The translations under genes and the position numbers were made by a program. A stretch of DNA of 64,000 bases from Zoroaster sp. YZ-2022 (taxonomy: Eukaryota > Echinodermata > Asteroidea > Forcipulatida > Zoroasteridae). Positions 1 to 42,039 of this stretch are shown in pieces. Position 1 is the first letter of the stretch. Every line of letters starts with the position of its first letter. The notes under the pieces are model-generated. The model had not been told where the DNA came from and did no database searches. It saw nothing but the letters and a program-made list of their open reading frames with translations. Location: contig CM055820.1 in assembly GCA_029582265.1 (NCBI GenBank), forward strand, positions 12,740,966 through 12,804,965. The letters are read 5' to 3'.

Positions 1-314
1 TTTTGGAGGATTGAGGTTATTAGGCATACATGCCTTTCCATGGTACATGTATTGTACATCCATGTTTGTTGTAGTGATTGCAAGGTCAGTGCTTGGGTCA
101 GTGGACACTATTTATTGCTCCATGCATGCAGGGTGGGTCCCTGGCCATGTACATGTATCACAGATTAGAAACACATGTGTGCATACATGTCATGTGCTTG
201 CTTTACTACTGAAGGATTTTGGAGGATTCAGGTTATGTGTAAGCAAATGGGCCTAGGGAGTTAGGAACGATTCAGGTTATGTGTAAGCAAATGGGCCTAG
301 GGAGTTAGGGTTAA
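1..314 (+). mobile_element. piggyBac-like MITE, right part (cut by window start)
   Basis: The sequence matches the elements at 13519 and 57435 and ends GGGAGTTAGGG|TTAA (TTAA at 311-314). The last part holds two tandem 44-bp units (aggattcaggttatgtgta...). Its left end lies outside the window. Confidence 0.75.
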
Positions 315-392
315 TACTTGGTGTACCCAAAAGAACATCATCCAACAAATGTTTTGAGATGCCATTTGACCCGACCCTCTTGTATTTATAAC

Positions 393-1026
393 AGCTCAAG
401 ACACATGCATGCACTAGGGTCATGTGTTTACAAGCTTAGCTCAAGACACATGCATGCACTAGGGTCATGTGCTTACAAGCTTAGCTCAAGACACATGCAT
501 GCACTAGGGTCATGTGCTTACAAGCTTAGCTCAAGACACATGCATGCACTAGGGTCCTGTGCTTACAAGCTTAGCTCAAGACACATGCATGCACTAGGGT
601 CATGTGCTAACAAGCTTAGCTCAAGACACATGCATGCACTAGGGTCATGTGTTTACAAGCTTAGCTCAAGACACATGCATGCACTAGGGTCCTGTGCTTA
701 CAATCTTAGCTCAAGACACATGCATGCACTAGGGTCATGTGCTTACAAGCTTAGCTCAAGACACATGCATGCACTAGGGTCACGTGCTTACAAGCTTAGC
801 TCAAGACACATGCATGCACTAGGGTCATGTGCTTACAAGCTTAGCTCAAGACACATGCATGCACTAGGGTCATGTGCTTACAAGCTTAGCTCAAGACACA
901 AGCATGCACTAGGGTCATGTGCTAACAAGCTTAGCTCAAGACACATGCATGCACTAGGGTCCTGTGCTTACAAGCTTAGCTCAAGACACATGCATGCACT
1001 AGGGACACATGCTTACAAGCTTAGCT
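393..1026 (+). repeat. 45-bp minisatellite, 14 units
   Basis: The unit begins agctcaagacacatgcatgc and ends caagctt, giving a HindIII site per unit. Units differ by a few substitutions (catgtg, cctgtg, cacgtg, gctaac). As 45 is a multiple of three, a long open frame (SSRHMHALGSCAYKL repeats) arises on the plus strand; it is a by-product, not a gene. Confidence 0.95.
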
Positions 1027-1224
1027 TCTTAATGGGCCCCTCCACGGTAATACTCCTCTTCAATTATATGAATCTTGAATGTATTCTGATTAATTTGTGA
1101 ATTTGAACCTTGAACTAACTCAAAATCTTGTACTACATGTAAGTATATTTTATTTATCCATTTTGGTATACACAAAGTACATGTACATAATAATATTGAG
1201 CATGATTGTCTTGAAACCAGACGT

Positions 1225-1960
1225 GATACGGGTAGGCTTGGGCGATGACACGATAATATCGAATATTGCGATATTTTTTAAAACTCGATTATGATATCGA
1301 GAACTTTTTAAATCATCGAGATATCGGCAGATCGCGATGAAAAAAATACACTGCGATGAAAAAAAATTATCGTGAAGAAAAAAAATATATCGCGATTAAA
1401 CAAAATCCTCGATTGTCAGTTGGGTCAGAAATTCCATGGAAAAAACTTAGTGAAGTCTTTTCAGCTTTCGTGAGAAACAAAATCGAACTACTTCTGTAGT
1501 AAACTGACTGTCATATCACAAAGGAGCCGCCTGAAAGGATGTTGTTTAATAATCCACCGCCACTCAAAGAAATCTATACCAGTATATCTTTCAAGTTACT
1601 AGCACTCACGAGTAAGTTCTATTTTGAGAAACGTTGATGATTGAACATGTCACAAACTGAAAACAATTGTCTGGTTACGTTCGCATTTTCGCGTAGCTGT
1701 GCCGTTTTGTTTCTGGTTAGGGTAGCGAAAACCCACCCCATATGTTGCACTCGTGAACGGCGCAATTGCACGTGCCTCTCAGGTAAGCACTGGCAATTTA
1801 TTGTGACGCTTGTAGATGGGTACATCCCTGTCATTACTGGCTCTAAAGCACTCATGCGTGAAAAACAAAAATAATCGCGATATTATCGAATATCGCGATA
1901 TATGTTTGCCGATATATTGTGGATGAAAAAAAATCGATATCGCCCAAGCCTAGATACAGG
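1225..1960 (+). mobile_element. hAT-like non-autonomous element 1
   Basis: Inverted ends TAGGCTTGGGCGAT (1233) and ATCGCCCAAGCCTA (to 1952) are flanked by 8-bp near-identical repeats GATACGGG and GATACAGG. The 8-bp duplication and TGGGCGAT-type ends fit the hAT superfamily. The interior is rich in cgatat words and has no transposase. Confidence 0.8.
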
Positions 1961-2040
1961 TACATATTGTTTGTTTTATCACAGTATAATGATACGGATC
2001 AAGTTTCAGAAGTGATCGTTTCTTATCTTGAAAAGTTAGT

Positions 2041-2504
2041 GCTGAACAAGAATAAAGGTTTCCATATTGAAATATAGGTTTTATGGTTTTATAGGTTTTT
2101 TTATAGGTTTTTATAGGTTTTTATAGGTTTTAAAGGTTTTAAAGGTTTTAAAGGTTTTTAAAGGTTTTTTATAGGTTTTATAGGTTTTACAGGTTTTACT
2201 AGGTTTTTATAGGTTTTACAGGTTTTTATAGGTTTTATAGGTTTTTATAGGTTTTACAGGTTTTTATAGGTTTTATAGGTTTTATAGGTTTTAAAGGTTT
2301 TAAAGGTTTTTATAGGTTTTACAGGTTTTTATAGGTTTTAAATGTTTCATAGTTTTTTTAAAGGTTTTTATAGGTTTTTATAGGTTTTAAAGTTTTTTTA
2401 AAGGTTTTACAGGTTTTATAGGTTTTTATAGGTTTTATAGGTTTTATAGGTTTACAGGTTTTTTAGGTTTTATAGGTTTCGCTGGGAGGCCTGCATCATG
2501 CTCA
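2041..2504 (+). repeat. (AGGTTTTTAT)n minisatellite inside a repeat ending in GCTGGGAGGCCT
   Basis: About 40 units of 9-12 bases with aggtttt core. Both flanks (tttccatattgaaatata and ggtttcgctgggaggcct) match, inverted, the element at 56729, where the tandem part is only a few units. The array therefore expanded inside this copy. Confidence 0.85.
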
Positions 2505-2589
2505 GGTTTCAGTTGTCTTTTTTTTTAAACTAAAATTATGTAATAATACTACATGTATGTAATAATAGTATAAATAAGAATGTCCTTAC

Positions 2590-33874
<31,285 letters not shown>

Positions 33875-34024
33875 CTGTTAATGTTAGAAAAAAATAAACG
33901 ACGATATTATTATTAAGTTAACGTTAAGTTATGCCAAACCAACCGCCATTACTGTGTGATAACACGTGTGTACGCTTTGGTGTAGTGTGTGCGTGACACG
34001 CGTGATACATCAAAATAATATGTA

Positions 34025-34722
34025 TGTTGAGCGCAATCTAGGGATTTGCGCAATCTGCAGATTGCCGACCTAGATTGCGCGCTCAATCTCGAGATTGTCC
34101 CTGACTCTCGAGATTGTCCCTGACTTTTAACCCGCGAAAATTATGGACTTGGGCGACTACTAATAGTACACTGCAGCCAGAATGAGTTATTGATGCTTTT
34201 GTATAAACCAGTTCACTCACCTTTATATGTGAGGTGTTTCAATCAAAGTTGTAAATTAGAACTCCCAAAGTCAGGCAGTGTATTAATTAATTCACAGAGT
34301 GTTATTTTAAAAACGTTGACCTGAAGTTTGTTATTCCAAGTTATCGTTTTGGCCTAAACTAAATAGAGCTTGTTTTGTTACAGCATGGATTACAGTATCA
34401 TTCTGTCATTTGTTGTGTGGAAATAAATTTGATCACCACTTTAACTTTTGGCTGTCCCCTTTACCTTTTTCAGTGTTCGCTTATTGTGTATTTCTTTTGT
34501 TTATCTCAAAATTCTTGTGGGCAATATTTTCCTTCCTCCATGATGATACATACAAGTTGTGTCGTGAAATTATTGCAAACATACCTGTGCCATCTAACAC
34601 AAATAATTCCCATATTGCGCAAATCCCTAATTTGCGCAGCATCATAAGCAGCGCAATCTCGAGATTGTGCCCAATTTTGCTCAATCTCGAGATTGCGCAA
34701 ATTCCAAGATTGCGCTCAACAT
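34025..34722. mobile_element. Inverted-repeat element with CAATCTCGAGATTG palindromes
   Basis: Ends ATGTTGAGCGCAATCT and the complement (to 34722) bound 698 bases. Four CAATCTCGAGATTG palindromes lie in the two end zones. It lies about 150 bases upstream of IMPDH's canonical first exon. Confidence 0.75.
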
Positions 34723-34964
34723 GTACACGTTTTTGTATGATGATTGTGTTCGGTACGTGGGCCTAACGCGCATGCGCACATATTTATAATTTTTTGAATG
34801 TGTGTGTCATAGACTATAGTCTCTAGCGCACTCAACCACCACACAACTGAAAAAAAGACCAAGCACGAGTTGTGTGCATGATGACAATCTCGACCCCAGG
34901 GTCTACCTCTCTCTCACTACTAGACCCTGGTGGGAAAAGTGCTCCCCGCAACGAGGATTGCTTA

Positions 34965-35162
34965 CTAAAGGGCCAGTATCGTCACGATCAGAGCAGACTT
35001 TCAACAGGGCATGGAATCGGAGTCCCAGTTTAAGATGAACACAGTGACTGAAAATTACTGGCTCATTTATGCAGCAGTAACAGTATTGACCTTATCATGT
35101 GGGTATTATATATTCACTGTGTCACGGAGTTAATCTAAAACTAGCACCCTTATTCAATGCCC
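34965..35162 (+). mobile_element. MITE 'gggcatggaat' family, copy 1
   Basis: tatcgtcacgatcagagcag, caacagggcatggaatcgg and gagttaatctaaaactagca match 36327 and 51832. The right end is shortened. Confidence 0.7.
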
Positions 35163-35733
35163 TCAGTTGTAATCTTAAAAAAATCGCAAAATAAAAATAG
35201 GCCAAGTATTCCGAGGAAACAATTTAAATTTTGTTTTTCTTCATACTATAATGTCTATATGCATTTTTTTCATATGCATTTTTACATTTTCTTTTTTATT
35301 CCTTTGCATACCCAAGATTATTTTTTGAAGACAAAATCACCCACTGAGTTCCAGGGGCGAGAGACTAGTGGGTACGTACGAGGTATACAGAAACATGCTC
35401 GAAAGACCTGGGGACGAGTTTGAGTCAGCGAAGCCCTTATGTTTTTCTTTATTTTGTTATACAATGGCGGCTTGTGTCAAAGGCATTTCAAAGAAAGGCG
35501 AATACTGTATAGTATTATTAAATATTATTCGAATTGTTTGAAGAGCCTAATAATTATTTAGAAACAATTACAAGTTTGACAGGGCAGCAGTTTATTGAAG
35601 TAGAAGGGTGGAGGTTTTTTTTTAAATGGGCTTAACGTTCCTTTAAAAAAAATCCTCCATAACCGTGGTGTATCGCCGGCCATTGTGATTCCTAGGTAAA
35701 ACTTGTAGCTTTTCGTGGTGAAGAGGATAAGAC

Positions 35734-35870
35734 AGACTAATTGCGGTGACACCTTGTGAAATTCTCTATTGAGTGGTAATTAGTTCTGAAAAGAACCTCC
35801 AGTTCTTTTCAGAACTACGTGTAATTACTACTCAATAGAGAATTTCACAAGGTGTCACCGCAATTAGTCT
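35734..35870. repeat. 137-bp near-perfect foldback
   Basis: agactaattgcggtgacacc at the left is the complement of the right end; the arms are about 64 bases with a 5-base loop. attgtgattcct occurs just outside both sides. Confidence 0.9.
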
Positions 35871-35967
35871 TAATTGTGATTCCTGGCTATGATAAAGTTC
35901 AATGACTTCCGACTAGCACCTCCGAACAAAGACATTGACAAATAGGGAAACCGCAAAAAAGGCTTCA

Positions 35968-36032
35968 ACAAGGGCTAGATGGCTAAGTTGGTACAGCGCC
36001 AACCGGACCCGCGGAGGTCACGGGTTCAAAGC
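35968..36032 (+). repeat. tRNA-like remnant (A and B box)
   Basis: tggctaagttggtacagcgc resembles a Pol III A box/D-arm and ggttcaaagcc a B box, spaced as in a tRNA. The acceptor stem does not pair, so this is a pseudogene or SINE head. Confidence 0.4.
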
Positions 36033-36326
36033 CAATCATTATGAAGTTATTCATTTCACCTAATGTATTTACGTACATTGGTTATATAGTTTCCTTTGAG
36101 GTTTATTCAATTATGGTGTGTGTTGTGTTCACAAAACAAAACAAGTCGCTATTGGGGAGAACTTTGAAATAATTGAATAAACTCTCTCCTCTGCAATGCA
36201 CCATCATGGATGTATTTCCCTCATGCTTAGTTCGCGTTTGAAGTCCCCGGCTGCGAGAGCTAAAGAGGGAAGTGGGTGGCACTGAGGTCCCATATGGTCC
36301 ATTTATATTTTTTGCCAATCAGGGTC

Positions 36327-36572
36327 AGACAGTATCGTCACAATCAGAGCAGACTTTGTACAGGGCATGGAATGGGTGTCCAAGATTAAAATCAATGTAG
36401 GCCTACATTGACTAAAAATTACTGGCACATTTTATGCAGCAGCAATGGTAATAGGCCTATGACCTTATCATGTAGGGGTATTATTTTCAGTCACTGGGAG
36501 TTAATCTAAAACTAGCACTCCGATTTTGATTCCATGCCCTGTTGATCGTGACGATAGTGTCCCTTTATTATC
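36327..36572. mobile_element. MITE 'gggcatggaat' family, copy 2
   Basis: gacagtatcgtcacaatcag ... gggcatggaat is mirrored by attccatgccctgttgatcg ... cgatagtgtccctt. Interior shared with 51832. Confidence 0.75.
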
Positions 36573-36954
36573 AGACATAAGGAAAAGGAAAAACCCGACA
36601 CCCACCCCCTCCCCCCCCCCCTGCAAAAATTCCTGGATCCGCACCTGGTTATATACAATCTCTAGACTGTCCGAAAGAATTTGGAAATGCTAAGAGTCCA
36701 TTTATGCAGGGGTATATGCCCCATTCATTGAGTTACACACTGCCAGCTGTCGACTGGTACACTCCTGTAACTGGATCGCCCGCGCGCACTTTTAATGCGA
36801 TATGTATACGTCCCCTTTACTCCTCTCCTCCACCAGTCTCAGTGCATTCTATAGGCCTACTGCTGATTTGAAATTAACATTTCAAAGATGTATGCGACTG
36901 GCACCCCCCCCCCCCCCCGATCTGTATACCTTGAAATTCTTGAAAATTTTGGAC

Positions 36955-37012
36955 GGCCACCTTAATCTGTATGTTCTCCTTACAACTTTCATTGCAGTTC
37001 GTATCACCGGTA
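36955..37012 (-). other. Segment related to the candidate IMPDH upstream exon
   Basis: gttctcct, ttcat and gcagttcgtatcac are shared with 37286-37322. On the minus strand it reads GDTNCNESCKEN against SDTNCDDEGCEEN and is followed by a donor-like AG|GTATAC at about 36930. Phase does not allow joining to the canonical exon in frame. Confidence 0.4.
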
Positions 37013-37164
37013 CCATTTAAATAAATGATTGTTAATATTCTATTACTGTTTAAAAATACCGACATACCGATTTAATAATATATTTCTGTTAATTACCCTT
37101 CCTCGGAGTGATGGGGATTTGTTCCTTTAAAACGATTGGAATAAGAATTAATCCTTTAAGATAC

Positions 37165-37370
37165 CTTTTGCTTGCTGTCAGACGAGATGACTGCACGGTC
37201 CGTTCTTCAGGCCTGGTTGTTAGGGTCGTAGACTCCTCATCCCCGCTGCCATGTTGACTCACAGTAGACGATGCGACAAAGCCGTTCTCCTCGCAGCCTT
37301 CATCATCGCAGTTCGTATCACTAGTTATACACACCGTGTGATCCATGATGCAGCGCTGTGAACATCTCAT
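37165..37370 (-). CDS. Candidate upstream coding exon giving IMPDH an N-terminal extension
   Basis: This open stretch starts at an ATG (37370; a second in-frame ATG lies at 37346) and reads through a Cys/Asp/Glu-rich segment (DTNCDDEGCEEN) and a Ser/Thr-rich tail to a donor AG|GTATCT. It ends two bases into a codon. The first canonical IMPDH exon has a good acceptor (pyrimidine tract, ctaac branch-like word, cag) four bases before its ATG. The splice 37165 to 33874 therefore restores an Arg-Lys pair and enters the normal MADY start in frame. An in-frame TAA lies a little upstream. The reading would add about 70 residues. N-terminally extended IMPDH1 isoforms exist in vertebrate retina, but no sequence similarity to them is claimed. 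Alternatively the exon could belong to a separate small gene or be 5'UTR. Confidence 0.4.
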
Positions 37371-38189
37371 CAGGCGGAAGATGGACAATGACGCAGGGCC
37401 AAACTGCTGAGGAGGCTTTTATAATAATCACCACTCAGCCAGACATTTATTTATGAATAGACCAACTCGAAGACTGTTTTGTGTAGGTCATGGGTTAGAT
37501 GAATTAAAATATGATACAGATAAAATACAAAAGAAATCTAGTTAATTTTTCCACTTCATGTACATACAAAATTGGTCTATACAGGTAAATAGACATGAAC
37601 ATTTCTTTTATAATGGCTTCTATAGTGAAAATTCAAGGTGAAATGGTTTCTACTTATTTTAAACGGAAGGCGAACACTAAATATTGGAATATTTTGATAA
37701 CGTATGTTCTTTCCAACCCTTTAGTTTTTCAAGAGATCAAAAAACAAATCTGTGAAATTTTCATCAATAGGTATGCTGACGTTTACTAAGTTGAGAAAAC
37801 GATGAAGAATTAATGTTGTATTTTCACTTTAAATTATGCTTAGGGCCTGTTACGAGGATAAACAATATTATTGGCGAGCTTTAGAGAAACAACAATGGAG
37901 TCGTTTTAGGCCTATTTTAATTTAATAAAAACAAATCAAGGTTTTAATTTTGTTTTATAAATATTCATTAAGTCTCATTGTTATGGTTTTAATTACTTTA
38001 TTTGTCACATTTTAAAAATTAATTAATTGTTTATATTAATTATATTTTTTATAAACAGTATTCAACAATTCATATCATTTATTTATTAAGGTATATTATA
38101 ATAGCGAACTTCGACTATCAGAAAGTGTAAAACACTTTTATAAAACATCTTAGGCTATGTAGAAGGTAAAAACAATATTTGTCTACAAA

Positions 38190-38400
<211 letters not shown>

Positions 38401-38611
38401 AAGGCAAACAATTCTGTTATTAGGCAAAACAAATTAATAAAATAAATAAATATAATGCGAAACGGATCCGGTAGTATATACAATCAAGCTGTATATTTGT
38501 GCCCAGTATACAGGCAATGCAAGGACCATCATATAGGAAATAACGCAAAAAAATTAATGAAAATTAATATAATATTAATATTAATAATAATAATAATAAT
38601 TCTGTTAAAAT

Positions 38612-38620
38612 AAAATAAAA

Positions 38621-38707
<87 letters not shown>

Positions 38708-38710
38708 ATA
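38612..38710 (+). repeat. (AAAT)n microsatellite
   Basis: About 24 tetranucleotide units. Confidence 0.98.
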
Positions 38711-39557
38711 TTGCAATTGGTATTGCTTCATGGTCGTATGATGCATCCACTGGATAGGCATACTGTTAGTTCTACCTAGCTGGCTTGGTATCGATCCCTT
38801 CATAGCATCCTGCGCTTGTCATTCCAAAATATCGGACTTCACAGCATCAGAGGTCCTTTTCAGCATCTTTCACCAGGTTGTGGAAACTCTCTTTACCTGC
38901 CTCTGTTGTGGATACTCCATCTGCAATCAGTCCTTCAAATTGTATGCGGTTCATCGTCATTTGCTTTATCTGCCACCTTCTCACAATAGTACATAAACTT
39001 TACATTAATGGTAATCATCCCTCATGTTCCAGGGCTAGGCGGATCTGACGTAACGCTTTGAGTCTTTGAGGCTTGTCAATTACTCCTTGCAAGGATAAAT
39101 ACAGGGGACCAGTCTAAGTTTGGATAGCCATGCCATGGGATAACTGAGTTGGGCAAAATGGAGATCAATGCATGGTGTCACAATTCCAACATAAACCACG
39201 CCCACTTCGCATGTGCTGGCTCCATCCAACGATCACCAGAAACCCATTGGAAATACACTGAACACCCCCTTTTCCTTAATTAAGTAGAAAGCTAATTGGG
39301 ACTTGCATATAACGTATGTGTTGTAAATGACTCAAAGTCATGAACAAAGTCAATTTCTGCCTCAAGAATCGCTTTTGAACGTTAAAATCAAGGAATTTAT
39401 TTTAAGCTACAAACAACAGTACGCCAGCTTTGGAACCGGAAGTATAGCTACAAGAATGCGCGTACTACCGTACCAATGCACGCGCGTATTACGTATCCAC
39501 TTATGAACAGGATCAGGATTGAACATTTTCTCTTTAAATTACGTTTTTGGCCAGTTC

Positions 39558-39832
39558 ATTGGCGGATCCAGGGGGAGGGGCTAAGGGGGATGTAGCCCCC
39601 CCCCCCCAAAATCGTTTTTAAAAAAATTAAATAAAAAAATTTAATTTAAAAAAAGGAGAGAAAAAGAGTGAGAGAGCCGAGAGAGAGGGGGAGGGGAGGG
39701 GAGAACGCACTCACATTCCCACAGTGTGCTTTGTTTTTCTCTCCCTTTGATTATTTCATTGTAATTTTTGTAGTACTGAAAAATAATTGTTTTTGATTCT
39801 CAGCCCCCCTAAAAAAAATTCTGGATCCGCCC
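39558..39832 (+). mobile_element. MITE with GGCGGATCCAG ends, copy 1
   Basis: GGCGGATCCAGGGGGAGGGG at the left and TCTGGATCCGCC at the right. The interior (ttcattgtaatttttgtagt, tgtttttgattctcagcccc) is the complement of 63719-64000. Confidence 0.85.
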
Positions 39833-42039
39833 ATGCAGTTGGGGTACATATTTCATATTTTTATAACATCACTCCGTTTTAAAGGGTTAATTTATGATTT
39901 TTATTTAGCGCTTGGAAACACCTATATATGGGACCATCTTTAGTAACCCCTAAATATTATTTTGAAGAGAATATGGATTGATTTGGGAGATGTATATATC
40001 AATTTTCAAAAAAAATGTACAAGAATTGATTGGCAAATGTGTCCAAAGTAGTATTTTACCTCAGCGAACATCTGGATGTGCCGCACGCCCCTTCTTGTAT
40101 GTACCGCCTGCATCGTCCTGAATCCTCCCTATAGGACAACAGATTACCATTTCCTTTTGTTTTGTCATGATGAATAACCTTCTGCAAAAATTCGGATTTT
40201 TGATCATTTATTTTCAATGTTTTGGGTTATATTTTCATGTTTAATCATGTGTTGAATATCACATTTTGCCCGTCAATGACCGTCCGTCATTGAAAAGGTC
40301 CCATTTTCAACATAGATCGACCCCTTATTTAAAGTCTATCATATTTTTCTGATAAAAATAGGCATAGACATAAGTACAAAAAATGTACTGGAAAATAATT
40401 CCTTCCAGATAGCACTCGGCGAAAAGGGTGAATTTTGAGCAAGTTGACTGTGGATCGTAAAGCAGTAATACACATGGTTTCGATGTCAATGTAATGCGAT
40501 AAACTCAACAAAAACTGGCCCAAAATCTTAGCTTTAAGTTCCAAAACGCAAACCCAAAATAAATATTTTTCTAAGAGAGGTGAAACTCGTGAAACTTTGG
40601 AATTTGCTTCCCATAAAAGACAGATTTTTCTCGGGGAAAAATGGAAGTTCAAAGGCGATGACTGCGTTAATTCTGATTCCGTTGGTGCACTGTATTGACA
40701 CATAACATGTACAACGGTTGTTTTATGCTGCTGTTTATCGTACTGTGTGTAATAACATGAGGATACGTCTGGTAGCAATCATCAAACAATCAAAGTGTTT
40801 TATGGACGAGGCTTAGCATTTCAAATTATTTTTACCGCAAAGCTACCGTTTCAGCAAGTCTATCACGTTTTAAAGATTTTTTCCCAACAAGAAAGCATAT
40901 AAATAAATTAGTCCCTCCAGATGACACCGAGATTTGTCTTCAAAGTTCAAGTATAAACATCAAGACACTGGCAGCATTTTCACCGCTAGAGGGCTATGTC
41001 TATATCTGATCTGCACATAAAGCAAATTAACATTTTGTAAGACTGTCCGATAGGTGGCGCTGTATGTAAACAACGAGGAACCAGGAATCATTTTAATCAT
41101 CACATCGAGCGAAGCATCGTCACGTCTTTCACTTTCTCTATAAAAATTTGCTTTTTGCCTTTGATAGAGGTCCTGCTATGTTCGAAACGTATTTATATTT
41201 CAGGTGATTTTGATTGGTAAGCATTTATTTTGTTTAATGTGATAATCAATTTTACCATAACCCACACTACTCTCCATAGGCATAATAAAATGGTGGGGCT
41301 TATTCGCAGGGCTGCCCTGCGAATTGTGTTACACGTACGGCTAATTCGCAGGGCTGCCCTGCGAATTGTGTTACACGTACGGCTAATTCGCAGGGCTTTT
41401 ATTTGAATATTGGGCAGTCCTGCTGTCAGCAATGCAGTATACAGTATTATTCTCCTTGCTATACTGGTCTAGAAAAGTTTTAAAACTTATAAAAGAATCA
41501 AATTCTTTGCCCTCCATCATGCATGTTCATTATTAAACGTAGCTAAATTAAATGTAGTATCACAATTTTCAGTTAGCCTAACGTTAGTCTACACTGTATC
41601 AACGTTAATGTTAGGCTAACCTAGGCTAGGCCCTAGGGCAGTGCTTCCACTTTTCAAATCTACATTTCCTTAGATTTACAGAAACATTTCCTTAGATTTC
41701 CTTAGATTTTTTTCCCGATGTTCCTTAGTTTTACTTAAAAGTGTATTAGCCCCTGTATGCATACACAGTTTGCATATGTGAAAGTTGCAGTAGGCCATAA
41801 GAAGTGCATGCTGTTGAAAAAAAGCGCAAAACCTTTCAAAATGGAAAGTCAATTCATGGGAAAATTTGCACGCCTTCCCCATCAGTTGGTGCCCTGCAGC
41901 CTAGTGTAACGTTAATTCTTTAAATGCGAGCCCGCGGTGGTCACTTACCAGACATACATACATGTGCGTAGGCCAGCCTAGGTAGCATGAAACTCTGACG
42001 TCATGCTTAGACTAGCCCATGGTTGTGCCTAACATGCGG

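Noticed and set aside
318..1100. Long open frame of 15-residue repeats (SSRHMHALGSCAYKL)
   Set aside because: It follows from a 45-bp tandem repeat whose length is a multiple of three; no start context, splice sites or domain.
38720..39080. Minus-strand fragment resembling a LINE C-terminus (FEGLIADGVSTTEAGKESFHNL)
   Set aside because: Only a short open stretch with no reverse transcriptase motif nearby; too weak to call.
40329..40778. 149-codon minus-strand open frame
   Set aside because: No recognisable domain, no convincing splice borders, composition like surrounding AT-rich DNA; could be chance.
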